DNA of 64,000 bases from Pseudoalteromonas luteoviolacea S2607 (GCF_001625575.1 NZ_AUXV01000017.1:62001-126000), one strand, 5' to 3'. Shown: positions 38,601-46,229, numbered from the stretch's first letter. Numbers and translations: made by a program. Notes: generated by a model from the sequence alone, not told the origin.

Positions 38601-40922
38601 GGTTTTAAGCCATACTTTAGCTGCGGCGTCTGGATCTGAGCTATCACTAAAATCGGCCTGTTGCCAATTGAGTGCTTGTGCGCTTAACTGTTGCTGCCAC
38701 TGCCCTGATTCATCTTTGCCATAGGCGTGACGTAAAATGCCCTGCTGCGCAAAGATATGGGCCACGGCGCGGTGCAAATACGTTGCATTGATCTCCCCTT
38801 TGAGTGTCAAGCTGGCACCGATGTGATAAGCACTACTCAATGGTTCTAACTGCCACAAAAATAGCTGTCTTTGTTGCTGAGCACTCAAAGGGTAAGCTGC
38901 TTGCTCTAGCGCGGGGATAAACGTCTGTTCTTGGTTAGTTGCGATACTTTCGCGCACCAACTGGCAAAAGTCGCCAAATTTATGGGCGGCAAATACCGCC
39001 GTTGGCTCAATCTGACAGTTAAACGCTGCTTGTACCTTTGCCAACAGCAGAGCTGCTTTGATCGAGCTGCCACCCAAGGCAAAGAAGTCCGCGTTATCGC
39101 TATTGACTGGGTAGTGCAACACGCTTTGCCACAATACAGCTAAACGTTGCGCCACCTCATCCCATGTGTGTTGGTCATCACCGCCATGACTCACTGCAAG
39201 CTGTTGCAATTGTGTCAGGTTAAATACCCCATAAGTTGCCAATTTCTCGGCTTGCAGTAACTTCATACACGCGCTGCGCTGCAATTTACCACTGGAGGTT
39301 TTGGGCAGTCCACCTTGGTCCAGTAACACCACAAGCTCTGGACAATTGCCAAATTGCGCAATAATAAAATCTCTGACAATCAATGCCGTTTGTTCAGCGG
39401 GCACGTCGTTGCGATATACATTGGCGGTTTCAATCGCCACACCAATGCCCTCACCGCTTTGCTCACTTGGGACAGGGAAAGCAGACACGCGACCCTGACG
39501 CACAAAACTCAGTGCCCCTTCAATGGCACGCTCGATGTCTTGTGGATAGACGTTATGGCCATTCATGATAATCAGGTCTTTTTGACGACCAGATATAAAC
39601 AACTGGCCACCGTGGATATAGCCCACATCGCCCGTTCTTAACCAGCGTTTCCCATCATGTTCCACAAAGGTTTCTTGGGTTGCTTGCTCATTGCGCCAGT
39701 AGCCTACCGCAATGCTTGGACCACTCGCCCAAATCTCACCAATATGACCCGGTGCCATCTCATCAAAACTGGTTGGGCAAGTAATACGCACTTGGTGTTC
39801 ACTGGCGACAACGCCACACCCAACCTGATGGGTATATTCGTCACTATCGCGCAAGTCTTTAGCGTGCTGCAATACCGCTTTACCCGCTGCCAACTCACGC
39901 GTATCAAACGCCTCAATCACTGCACCTTGCGATGGTATGCTACCGGTAACATATAGAGTGCCTTCGGCGAGGCCATAACATGGATAGAGCGCAGTTGGTT
40001 TAAACCCTTGCGCCGCATATTTTTGTGCAAAACTTAGTAAGGTATCGTGGCGAATAGGCTCAGCACCAGAGAAAAATACCCGTAAACTGCTCAAATCCAA
40101 ATCGGCGACCTGCTTATCTTTCACGCGCTCAATACACAAGCGATACGAAAAGTCAGGGCCGCCACTCATAGTGGCTTTGTATTCAGATATCAGTTGTAAC
40201 CATCGCGCTGGGCGCTCCATAAAGTACCTAGGTGAGCACAGTACGAGTTTATATCCCGTATAAATCGGCTGCAGCAACCCACCAATTAACCCCATATCAT
40301 GGAACAGAGGTAGCCAGCTCACGAGCACATCATCTTGGGTAATATTCATGCCCTCTGCAATGGCTTTTTCATTACCAAGTAAATTACCATGACTGACCAT
40401 GACGCCTTTGGGCTTCGCAGTTGACCCTGACGTGTATTGTAAAAACGCGATTTCTTCAGACTTGGCTGAGTGGCGTTCGACTGTTTCATGTTGTTCACAG
40501 AACTCATCAATCACCAGCATTTTGCTGCCATCAACTTGCTCAACCAGCGCTTCCACGGTCGAGGTAAATCGTGCCGTGGTGAGCACCACAGCGGCTTCTG
40601 AATCTTCTGCAATACCTACCGTACGCGCAATATGCTGTGCTTTGGTTGACTCAGGTGGAAAGCTTGGAATGGCCGTTACACCAAGGTACTGACATGCTAA
40701 AAAGCTCGTCACATACTCAATACCGGTGTCCATTAAGATCAGCGCTCTGTCGCCTGCCACCACGTGATTTTTCAAATGGCTGGCAACCATCAAGCTCTGA
40801 GCATATAGCTCCCCAAAGCTCCATGGCGTCTGTGCTTTTTTATCCACACAGACTAGCGCGATGTTGTCCGGCTGCTGCGCAGCGTGCCGCGCTAAGTGAT
40901 CCATAATGGTGATGGCGGTCAT
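35667..40922 (-). CDS. Loading NRPS: FAAL - ACP - C - A(basic) - T
   Basis: 1751 residues. Fatty acyl-AMP ligase (about 1-570; YTSGSTAKPKG at 163-173, WLPLFHDMGL at 203-212), acyl carrier (Ser620 in GGSS), condensation domain (HHIASDA at 807-813), adenylation domain (YTSGSTGKAKG near 1250; pocket D-A-E-D-H-G-T-V-E, acidic positions suggesting Lys, Orn or Dab) and carrier (GGHSLL near 1690), ending in a Lys/Arg-rich tail. FAALs activate a fatty acid as the acyl-AMP and load it on the carrier without CoA; the C domain would then acylate the first amino acid. This is the start arrangement of PvdL in pyoverdine synthesis, where the acyl chain is later removed. GGAG precedes the ATG. It is the first gene of a two-gene unit with the PKS. 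Domain calls are firm; the exact amino acid is uncertain. Confidence 0.9.
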   Translation of the reverse strand: MTAITIMDHLARHAAQQPDNIALVCVDKKAQTPWSFGELYAQSLMVASHLKNHVVAGDRALILMDTGIEYVTSFLACQYLGVTAIPSFPPESTKAQHIARTVGIAEDSEAAVVLTTARFTSTVEALVEQVDGSKMLVIDEFCEQHETVERHSAKSEEIAFLQYTSGSTAKPKGVMVSHGNLLGNEKAIAEGMNITQDDVLVSWLPLFHDMGLIGGLLQPIYTGYKLVLCSPRYFMERPARWLQLISEYKATMSGGPDFSYRLCIERVKDKQVADLDLSSLRVFFSGAEPIRHDTLLSFAQKYAAQGFKPTALYPCYGLAEGTLYVTGSIPSQGAVIEAFDTRELAAGKAVLQHAKDLRDSDEYTHQVGCGVVASEHQVRITCPTSFDEMAPGHIGEIWASGPSIAVGYWRNEQATQETFVEHDGKRWLRTGDVGYIHGGQLFISGRQKDLIIMNGHNVYPQDIERAIEGALSFVRQGRVSAFPVPSEQSGEGIGVAIETANVYRNDVPAEQTALIVRDFIIAQFGNCPELVVLLDQGGLPKTSSGKLQRSACMKLLQAEKLATYGVFNLTQLQQLAVSHGGDDQHTWDEVAQRLAVLWQSVLHYPVNSDNADFFALGGSSIKAALLLAKVQAAFNCQIEPTAVFAAHKFGDFCQLVRESIATNQEQTFIPALEQAAYPLSAQQQRQLFLWQLEPLSSAYHIGASLTLKGEINATYLHRAVAHIFAQQGILRHAYGKDESGQWQQQLSAQALNWQQADFSDSSDPDAAAKVWLKTFYKQPFALERGENFRAALIQLPDSRTQLVLVMHHIASDAWSFDLVLADISRYYAALVGTQPLPSTDHTVNYGDFAAWQQQWLSSSEAQAQLTYWQQQLQANDDEELLAPQHPRQPDMPAPMQSEVLKLSYQQVEQLQALAHQHGASLFMLLLSSLQVFFYRFSGKRTPRIGVPVANRRFSQVHSLMGFFINTLVQRNALSAEQSFIEVLSSTKTHAIEAQKNQDLPFEKLVEVMNPDRSLGQNPLFQVMFNHLEQDVQQALELPGVEVEQVEALQQQAQFDLSIDSRLLNDGALLLEFQYNAALYDADYIARVASAFNTLLSGIVNAPKQAIGNFALHTKQVESAQLGRGEDIDLPATPWLHTISEIAAQTPARTAVIYNDQHYSFEWLEQTANRLAHGLIANGFGTESVIGVMQNRKPLMLASTLACLKAGAAYLPLDKQFPADKLQHMLQDSGCGAILSDEAVLPVTFEGALLSPQTLLSEQHLNTASPKVHHHDNQTAYLNYTSGSTGKAKGVAIELGALSRYIESAKRFINLQADDVVLQFATANFDAFVEQLFPTWAVGAAVLLRGDALWDADTLYAQAQKHHVAVMDLSAAYWRSISASWARKAQQAPLNLPKLRQVHSGGEAMSVAGIQDWQNTGLAQVRLLNTYGPTEIVVEAAIHPCQDMNVSDDGQQSVPLGHALAGRQLYILDDNLETVPPGYVGQLYVGGDILARGYWAQPDMTATRFIADPFSDTGARMYATGDLVSWQGGELMYHGRNDHQVKVRGFRVELGEIEQQFSQLPDVDTAVVVTEQQSHGLGLIAYIQSPKFSEPAFADKLKRALGERMPAYMVPSDIVVMEKLPINASGKLERQQLPKVARVAQPVSLAENDTERAIAEIWQKHLKTQEIDRHANFFDVGGHSLLLMAVYEELKVQYPNLQMTELFAHPSIASLATLLGSAQANAAPVTSNKPSGAKQKRGMGAIAARKRKARES

Positions 40923-41064
40923 GATTTACTCCATGAAAGTTATCTAGCAATTGCGCATGCTGAATTTAATTTTGGCTATTTTTTGTCTGATTACGCCAAG
41001 CTGATGCGCTTGATTAAATGGGTGCTGCCCACGATTCGGATTTATGAAGTGAGGCGTTGAAAAA

Positions 41065-41088
41065 GAGCGGCTTGCTTGCAAGACGCTC
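41065..41088 (-). terminator. Terminator after mbtH
   Basis: On the minus strand a 10-base stem with one mismatch (GAGCG-CTTGC paired with GCAAG-CGCTC) and a 2-base gap at the tip is followed by TTTTT. It lies 19 bases past the MbtH-like stop, so the synthetase genes need their own promoter in 40923-41064. Confidence 0.65.
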
Positions 41089-41106
41089 AATTGTCGCGTA
41101 CACGTT

Positions 41107-41310
41107 TTATTGAGCCATTGCGTTTCTGAGGCTCAAGGGACGCATATCTGTCCAATGTGTTTTGATATGCTCAAGACACGTAGCCTTGTCACCACTCACA
41201 CCCGTGTCTTGCCAACCGCCGGGGACTGATTTGTAACTTGGCCACAAAGAGTACTGTTCTTCGTGATTCATGATCACTTTAAAAGTGCCGTTTTCGTTAT
41301 CGAAACTCAT
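41107..41310 (-). CDS. mbtH: MbtH-like NRPS accessory protein
   Basis: 67 residues, the usual size of the family. The family signatures are present: EEQYSLWPSYKSVPGGW and WTDMRPLSLR. MbtH-like proteins bind and activate adenylation domains and are often needed for soluble, active NRPSs. The ATG at 41310 follows GGAAA; a GTG one codon earlier could also start translation. It lies between the acylase and the synthetases on the same strand, flanked by hairpins, and very probably serves the A domains of this cluster. Confidence 0.92.
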   Translation of the reverse strand: MSFDNENGTFKVIMNHEEQYSLWPSYKSVPGGWQDTGVSGDKATCLEHIKTHWTDMRPLSLRNAMAQ

Positions 41311-41328
41311 CACATTTTTCCAAAATTT

Positions 41329-41359
41329 AGACTGTCGCCACTGTGACGCGCGACAGTCT
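41329..41359 (-). terminator. Hairpin between acylase and mbtH
   Basis: Perfect 10-base stem AGACTGTCGC / GCGACAGTCT with an 11-base loop. On the minus strand it is followed by only AAATTTT, so it may be a weak terminator or a processing/stability element placed just before the mbtH start. Confidence 0.55.
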
Positions 41360-41366
41360 AAGATTT

Positions 41367-43799
41367 TTAGTCTTTTTTCACAGTAAGTGTCATTTCACTA
41401 ATTTTGCCCTGTTTAATTTGCGCATCGGTATACGGCAAATCAATCAGACCTTTACCTGCGGCATAGTGCTCACTGGCATCGGTAAAGTGCGGCGAATTAG
41501 GGTTGTTACTCTGTGAATAAGTCAATAAGCCACGTGCCTGTGGACCGTGCTCATTGAAGCCAACCACCATCATCCAGCTAGATCCATAGTTAATTGGGTA
41601 ACCATCTGTGCTCAGGCCCGTTCTGGTTGGCCAAGTTGGGTCTAAAACTTCACGAATTGGTGCAGCCATGGTCGGTGCGAATGATGTTAAGTCCATCGCA
41701 TTGGTCGTTGAGAAGATATTGAATCCACCGCTGTGGTGATCAGAGCCCGGCCATGGGATACGACGCTCGCCTTTCTGTAAATATTGCAACTCACCCAATG
41801 TCGCATCAATGGCAAAACCAGCATTCTCAAGTTGCTTGCTCGCAGCGAGTAATTTAATCAGGGTCGACTTTTCAGCTTTAACGATGCTCGGCGTCACCGC
41901 TGGGAACGCAGCATTGAACTGCACAACAAGATCCTCATCCGTTAGCAAGTTAAAAAACTCTTTGGCAAGGGGCGCCGATTTAGAATTGGCATTGAACTTA
42001 CCATCCCACTTTGCAAATGCCTGACAAGCTGGGTTAACTGGCATGCTCAGCGTGTCAGTGACTGCCAACGTTTGCCCCGCATACAATGCACAAGTCGCCA
42101 TCACCGTAGGTTTATATAGTTCGAATGATGCGCTAGTACCGGTCACAATGCTTTCCAATTCATGACGGTCAAACTTACCATCTGCACCACGGGCAAAACG
42201 CATAAGGTTAATATTATATCGCGTACGGCGTGTTTGTTTGTAATCAACGTGGCCATAAAGCGGCGAATAACCACTCAGCTTGCTGTGTAAGTTCGTTAAC
42301 CAGTATGAGTTATTAGCATTTTGCACATAATCTTGACGACGCAGTTTAGGGGCACGTTCATACGGTACTTCTTGCTGAAATACCAATGCGCTATTAGTGC
42401 CCGGTAACACAGCTAGTTTGGTTTTTTTATAAACCTCTGAAATCAACGGGTGGTTGCGCAGTAGCTCCTCGCCAACAGGGGTCACATCTGGCACATTTGA
42501 GTCGTCAACAAAGAACACTTCACCAAGCTTGTCGGCCACTAGGGTGTTATTAAACGCAAGTCCATCGTGGTTTTTGAAGGTCTCGATAAAGTTATCTAGA
42601 TTTGTTGCACGGTTCATTGCCAACCAATGATCGATACCGCCTAAGTTATCAATATTGGTGTCACGGACCACGTAGGCATTCTTGCTATCCCAAGGAAAGT
42701 TTTTCTGATCTTCGATGACGTAACCAATTGGGGTCGTAAAGTAGTCTTTTTTCATGGTGAGTACACCCATTGGGGTGAGTACTTCAACATTGACTTGTTT
42801 TTTCTCGATATCTACCCACTGGCCATCAAACTTGTATTGCAGCGGGTTTTGCGGGTTCAATTCCAACTGATAAACCACTTCGTGCCTTGAAGCAGAATAA
42901 GTGTGTGTCCAAGCTAAATCTTCATTAAAACCGATATTCACGATGCCAGGTACACCAATGACCGACGCCCCCATCGTGCTAAAGTCACCTTCAACACTGG
43001 CATGGTTAGCCCAAAAACGTAAATTGCCATTGAATGGGAAGTGCGGGTTTGCGAGCAATAAGCCGCGACCATTACTGGTCACTTCATGACCTAAAGCCCA
43101 GCCATTTGAACCTTGTGTTAACTGCTTGGGTTTGTAATCCGTATTGCTGGCCATTAGCCATGGTTTTTCAGATTGCTGCGCTTGTTTTGCAATTGTCGGT
43201 AGCCACTCGTTACCGGTCCCAGGGTTGGCCTGTAAGATTTGGACGAGTAAACGCCCAATGCTGTTTTGTGTCGCAGACGCCAGCACCGATGCAACCACAT
43301 CAACACCATCGATTGGTTTTACCCATGCTTTGCCACTACAAGCAGGTGCTAATTCAGCGTTACCCGCCTGTACATCTTGCAGATATTGGTTATACCCCGC
43401 TGCGAATCCGTCAGCCAATGCGCGAGTATCTGCTGACAAATTAGCGTACTCTCGGGCAACTCTGCCATGGAGGTCGATGATTTTATAACCTAAGTCTAAA
43501 CTTACAAAAAAGTTATCCTGACCATTTTTATGCGGTCCCAAGTATTTAGCACGCTCACCTCTGACACGAACATACCCATCAGCCAAGATACACGCATGAT
43601 CTTGTGCTTGCGCGTAGGCGTTACCATACCCGAGTCCATACAAAGATTTAGCCTGAATATGCGGGATACCATGCTCTGTGCGCGTAATTTTAACATCTTC
43701 ACTTAGGCTCTTATTAGAGGTACTCGCTTGCGCGATGAAATGACACCCAGAAATGGCAAATGCGGCCAGTACAGGCACTACCGTAGATTTTAACTTCAT
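41367..43799 (-). CDS. Lipoprotein Ntn-hydrolase acylase of the PvdQ/penicillin-amidase family
   Basis: 810 residues, the usual length of the family. The N-terminus has a lipobox (I16-S17-G18-Cys19), so the enzyme should be a membrane-anchored lipoprotein of the periplasm or outer membrane. The beta chain begins at Ser231 in GSNGWALG, the self-processing nucleophile of penicillin/aculeacin/PvdQ acylases. The region downstream (NNSYWLTN, RTRYNINLM, GSSWMMVV) also fits the family. In pyoverdine synthesis PvdQ removes the fatty acyl chain attached by the FAAL-started synthetase. Here a FAAL-started synthetase is encoded about 0.4 kb downstream, so the same maturation step is likely. Quorum-signal (AHL) hydrolysis is an alternative activity of the family. 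It is transcribed divergently from the ECF sigma gene. Confidence 0.85.
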   Translation of the reverse strand: MKLKSTVVPVLAAFAISGCHFIAQASTSNKSLSEDVKITRTEHGIPHIQAKSLYGLGYGNAYAQAQDHACILADGYVRVRGERAKYLGPHKNGQDNFFVSLDLGYKIIDLHGRVAREYANLSADTRALADGFAAGYNQYLQDVQAGNAELAPACSGKAWVKPIDGVDVVASVLASATQNSIGRLLVQILQANPGTGNEWLPTIAKQAQQSEKPWLMASNTDYKPKQLTQGSNGWALGHEVTSNGRGLLLANPHFPFNGNLRFWANHASVEGDFSTMGASVIGVPGIVNIGFNEDLAWTHTYSASRHEVVYQLELNPQNPLQYKFDGQWVDIEKKQVNVEVLTPMGVLTMKKDYFTTPIGYVIEDQKNFPWDSKNAYVVRDTNIDNLGGIDHWLAMNRATNLDNFIETFKNHDGLAFNNTLVADKLGEVFFVDDSNVPDVTPVGEELLRNHPLISEVYKKTKLAVLPGTNSALVFQQEVPYERAPKLRRQDYVQNANNSYWLTNLHSKLSGYSPLYGHVDYKQTRRTRYNINLMRFARGADGKFDRHELESIVTGTSASFELYKPTVMATCALYAGQTLAVTDTLSMPVNPACQAFAKWDGKFNANSKSAPLAKEFFNLLTDEDLVVQFNAAFPAVTPSIVKAEKSTLIKLLAASKQLENAGFAIDATLGELQYLQKGERRIPWPGSDHHSGGFNIFSTTNAMDLTSFAPTMAAPIREVLDPTWPTRTGLSTDGYPINYGSSWMMVVGFNEHGPQARGLLTYSQSNNPNSPHFTDASEHYAAGKGLIDLPYTDAQIKQGKISEMTLTVKKD

Positions 43800-43985
43800 A
43801 GCTTTCCTTAATTTTTTACGCTGTTAAAAATTCAAACCCGTGCAGACATGACGGATATAAACAGAAAAAAAAAACTGAAAATAACACCTCACACTGTTGT
43901 TAAAAACAGAACAAAAGTAAGTAAAAAGAAAGCTTGTTTAATTACAAGTTAATGACAGTTTAATTAGCAAAGGCGCACAAAAGAC

Positions 43986-44015
43986 TTGACTGCTAATGCA
44001 AGATCAAAATAACAT
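43986..44015 (+). promoter_or_regulatory. Candidate sigma-70 promoter of the ECF sigma gene
   Basis: TTGACT (43986-43991), an 18-base spacer, then TAACAT (44010-44015). The perfect Fur palindrome begins 5 bases downstream, where bound Fur would block initiation. Confidence 0.5.
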
Positions 44016-44020
44016 AATAG

Positions 44021-44035
44021 TGATAATTATTATCA
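44021..44035 (+). promoter_or_regulatory. Fur box, perfect 7-1-7 palindrome
   Basis: TGATAATTATTATCA is an exact inverted repeat of TGATAAT around a central T, matching the Fur consensus. It lies 45 bases before the GTG of the ECF sigma gene and just past its likely -10. Iron-bound Fur should repress the sigma factor. Confidence 0.85.
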
Positions 44036-44080
44036 TTCTCTATTACGGATCAACATTCAGGACAAATAGGAGTAAAAACA

Positions 44081-44605
44081 GTGCAGCAGCTCTGTGTTAA
44101 GTGGTCAAAGGTTATTGCTGAAAATGAAGCTAAATTACTTGCTTATTTGAACAATATTTTACGCTGCCCTTATCTAGCCGAGGACGCATTACAAGACACA
44201 TTCATTCGTTTATCAGGGATGTCAAAATGTCAGGATTGCCAAGTTAAGAATACCAAGAGTTACTGTTATCAAGTCGCAAGGAATATCGCCATTGATATGA
44301 TCCGTAAACAAAATAGAGAATCTCTTGTTGATTTAGAATCTGTTCAAACGGAACAATTTGACGACGAAAGCTCAAACATTGAAGAAAAGTACATTGATGC
44401 ACAGTTGTCAGATAAGGTGAATAATACCATTGGTAAGCTCTCACAACGCCATCAAAATGTCGTTAGCTTCTATCGTGATGGTCGTTTAAAGCAAAAAGAA
44501 ATCGCCAAGATGTATCATATTTCTCCAACTTTAGTGAATTTTATGATTAAAGAAGCCATTCAGTCTTGTCAGAATGAATTGCAAGCTGGTGCTGTCGCAC
44601 ACTGA
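44081..44605 (+). CDS. ECF-family (iron-starvation) RNA polymerase sigma factor
   Basis: 174 residues. Region 2 spans about 15-80 (LAEDALQDTFIRL, then YCYQVARNIAIDMIRKQNR) and region 4 about 110-165 (LSQRHQNVVSFYRDGRLKQKEIAKMYHISPTLV). It starts at GTG 44081, 8 bases after AGGAG; no better ATG exists in frame. Its size, order of regions and Fur-controlled promoter resemble PvdS/FecI-type sigma factors that drive siderophore synthesis or uptake genes. No anti-sigma (FecR-like) gene is adjacent, and the local receptor has no signalling domain, which favours a PvdS-like mode controlled by Fur alone. The neighbour on the left is the divergent acylase. Its regulon is inferred to be this cluster. 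Confidence 0.85.
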   Translation: MQQLCVKWSKVIAENEAKLLAYLNNILRCPYLAEDALQDTFIRLSGMSKCQDCQVKNTKSYCYQVARNIAIDMIRKQNRESLVDLESVQTEQFDDESSNIEEKYIDAQLSDKVNNTIGKLSQRHQNVVSFYRDGRLKQKEIAKMYHISPTLVNFMIKEAIQSCQNELQAGAVAH

Positions 44606-44612
44606 TAGCGCC

Positions 44613-45071
44613 TTATTCAGCTAGACCTAGCGCGTCTTTGGCGCGCAGTTTAGCCGAAATGAAATCACCATGAGCAACATACATCAACCCCGCAATTTTA
44701 CGCACCGTGTAATCTTCTTGTGGGTCTAACTTTCCATCCGAAAAGGCCACCATCCACATCAGCTCAATGACTTCGATGCGTGCGAGCTCGTCAGTATGTT
44801 CATTGACAACTTTGATAAAGCGATGCAGGTCAATTGCCGTATCTACCAACTGCTGTGCCTCTGAGCGAATTAATTCACTACTTTGCGCACTTAGCTGACA
44901 TTGACGTTGAAGCAGCTTGGCGACCATTTCTAACTCTTGCGGCATCACCTCATTGTCTGCACGCATCACTTCAACCATCAGTGCCGCCAGTGCTGTAGCA
45001 AAGCTCATAGACGCTTGTTCTTCTTGAGAATTATTTAAGCTCGCTAAAAACTCTTTAACTCGTTCTAACAA
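44613..45071 (-). CDS. TerB-like protein
   Basis: About 152 residues from TTG 45071, which has AAGGAG 6 bases upstream; an ATG at 45104 gives 163 residues but has no ribosome site. An alpha-helical protein with two acidic repeats, MVEVMRADNEVMPQELEMV and MWMVAFSDGKLDPQEDYTVRKIAGLM, the signature of TerB/DjlA-type domains that bind metal through the acidic loops. Members are named for tellurite resistance, but stand-alone TerB proteins of this size are common and of unknown role. It converges with the ECF sigma gene with only 7 bases between the stops. Nothing links it clearly to siderophore synthesis. Confidence 0.8.
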   Translation of the reverse strand: MLERVKEFLASLNNSQEEQASMSFATALAALMVEVMRADNEVMPQELEMVAKLLQRQCQLSAQSSELIRSEAQQLVDTAIDLHRFIKVVNEHTDELARIEVIELMWMVAFSDGKLDPQEDYTVRKIAGLMYVAHGDFISAKLRAKDALGLAE

Positions 45072-45154
45072 TTGTCGCTCCTTTTGATACACTTGAGGTA
45101 TCATTCAAACAGTGGTTTTTATTCATATGACCCAAGCATTTCAAGGCTTCATAC

Positions 45155-45517
45155 ATGCTTAAACGTGTTTTCACCCTGCTGACTTTTCTCTCTGCTATGC
45201 TACTCAGCGCCTGTCAATTTACACCTGGGAAAATTGGTGTCTCAGAAAAATACTATGACTTTGATCATAAAGTACATTACGAACAAATAAAGTATAGCGA
45301 TGACCATTATTATTTGAAGATAAAGTCAGACTCTTACAATCATTTTTTGCAACAAAGTGTGTTTTTATTACGCCATAGTCAGTCACTCTGCCAAGGTCGA
45401 AAACCACAACTATTATTGCACGGAGGCGTACAAAAATTTGATCGCTTACCAACAACACCACGTGCCTATGAGCCGGACTTAAGCGTTGAAGTTACCTGCA
45501 TTAAAGGCAACCAATAA
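45155..45517 (+). CDS. Hypothetical lipoprotein
   Basis: 120 residues. The N-terminus has a positive start (LKR), a hydrophobic core and the lipobox LLSAC with Cys20, so it should be lipidated and held in the outer or inner membrane. The mature part is rich in Tyr, His and Lys (about 35-70) and has two more cysteines, C79 and C115, which could form a disulfide. I do not recognise the family. It is divergent from the TerB-like gene and convergent with the next gene. AAGG lies about 10 bases before the ATG. Confidence 0.65.
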   Translation: MLKRVFTLLTFLSAMLLSACQFTPGKIGVSEKYYDFDHKVHYEQIKYSDDHYYLKIKSDSYNHFLQQSVFLLRHSQSLCQGRKPQLLLHGGVQKFDRLPTTPRAYEPDLSVEVTCIKGNQ

Positions 45518-45530
45518 TAATTAATGCGGC

Positions 45531-45560
45531 GAGCGCACTGCGTTGAAATGCTGTGCGCTC
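45531..45560. terminator. Hairpin between convergent genes
   Basis: Perfect 8-base stem GAGCGCAC / GTGCGCTC around a 14-base loop, lying between the stops of the convergent genes at 45517 and 45578. The T runs are weak on both sides. It probably serves as a two-way terminator. Confidence 0.5.
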
Positions 45561-45577
45561 ATAAATTACATCTGACC

Positions 45578-46180
45578 TTAGTCTTTGTAACCCCAAGGTG
45601 CTTTTGGCGCTTTAACCGGTTTCGTTAAATCAAAGTCGACTCTAAATTCGCGACCTTCACGTACTAATCGATAAGTAAACTTATCGTCATAGATAAACAT
45701 TTGCCAAGTGTTACCAATCGATTGAGGGATCTCTTGGGCAATAAAGAGTTCTTTTGAATACTGATCAGCAGGGAATGACTGAACAGTGTCAAAGCCCGCA
45801 TCGACAGTGTGACCGCCATACATCGTTGACGCGTCGTCACTACCATCTTTATGACGGTGATCATGTTTTAAGCTTAGCCCGCTGCCAGTTTTAGTGATGA
45901 TCCACGTACGCGATGCATCTTTCCCAACATGAAATGGCACTTGTAGCTCACGTTCGTTACAACGACGAACATGCATCACAAGTCGCGCTTCACTAAATGA
46001 ACTTGGACCTTGGTTATCAACCGTCACTTTGCCTTCGTAAGCTTTACCGCAGTGCGCTTTAATTTTATCGAAAAATGCATCATGCGTAGGGATTGACACC
46101 AGTGGTGCAGGTCGAGCAATAGCTGTGCTACTAGCAACTAAGGTTGCCGCAGCCATAAGAGAAGCAGAGAACTTATTCAT
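45578..46180 (-). CDS. Secreted protein of unknown function
   Basis: 200 residues from ATG 46180, preceded by AGGAAC; a longer frame to 46237 runs through the leu terminator and is rejected. The signal peptide ends near residue 22 (STAIA-RPAP). The mature protein has two cysteines about 30 residues apart, a His-rich stretch KHDHRHKDGSDD and a C-terminal region rich in basic and aromatic residues. The His cluster could bind metal, but that is a guess. I do not recognise the family by motif. It follows the leuD terminator on the same strand and probably has its own promoter overlapping that hairpin. Confidence 0.7.
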   Translation of the reverse strand: MNKFSASLMAAATLVASSTAIARPAPLVSIPTHDAFFDKIKAHCGKAYEGKVTVDNQGPSSFSEARLVMHVRRCNERELQVPFHVGKDASRTWIITKTGSGLSLKHDHRHKDGSDDASTMYGGHTVDAGFDTVQSFPADQYSKELFIAQEIPQSIGNTWQMFIYDDKFTYRLVREGREFRVDFDLTKPVKAPKAPWGYKD

Positions 46181-46201
46181 TGAAGTGTTCCTAAATATGA
46201 A

Positions 46202-46229
46202 AAGCCAAAGGCTAAATGGCCTTTGGCTT
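46202..46229 (-). terminator. Terminator of the leuABCD operon
   Basis: Perfect 11-base stem AAGCCAAAGGC / GCCTTTGGCTT with a 6-base loop, followed on the minus strand by TTTTCATATTT, 40 bases past the leuD stop. Confidence 0.8.

Noticed and set aside
35667..40922. N-terminal ligase as a 2,3-dihydroxybenzoate loading domain
   Set aside because: Its motifs (YTSGSTAKPKG, WLPLFHDMGL) are those of fatty acyl-AMP ligases, and a fatty-acyl-removing enzyme family member is encoded nearby.
40923..43860. PvdS-type TAAAT-N16/17-CGT promoters before the FAAL and acylase genes
   Set aside because: Only partial matches (for example TTAAT-N17-CGT before the FAAL gene) were found, not better than chance.
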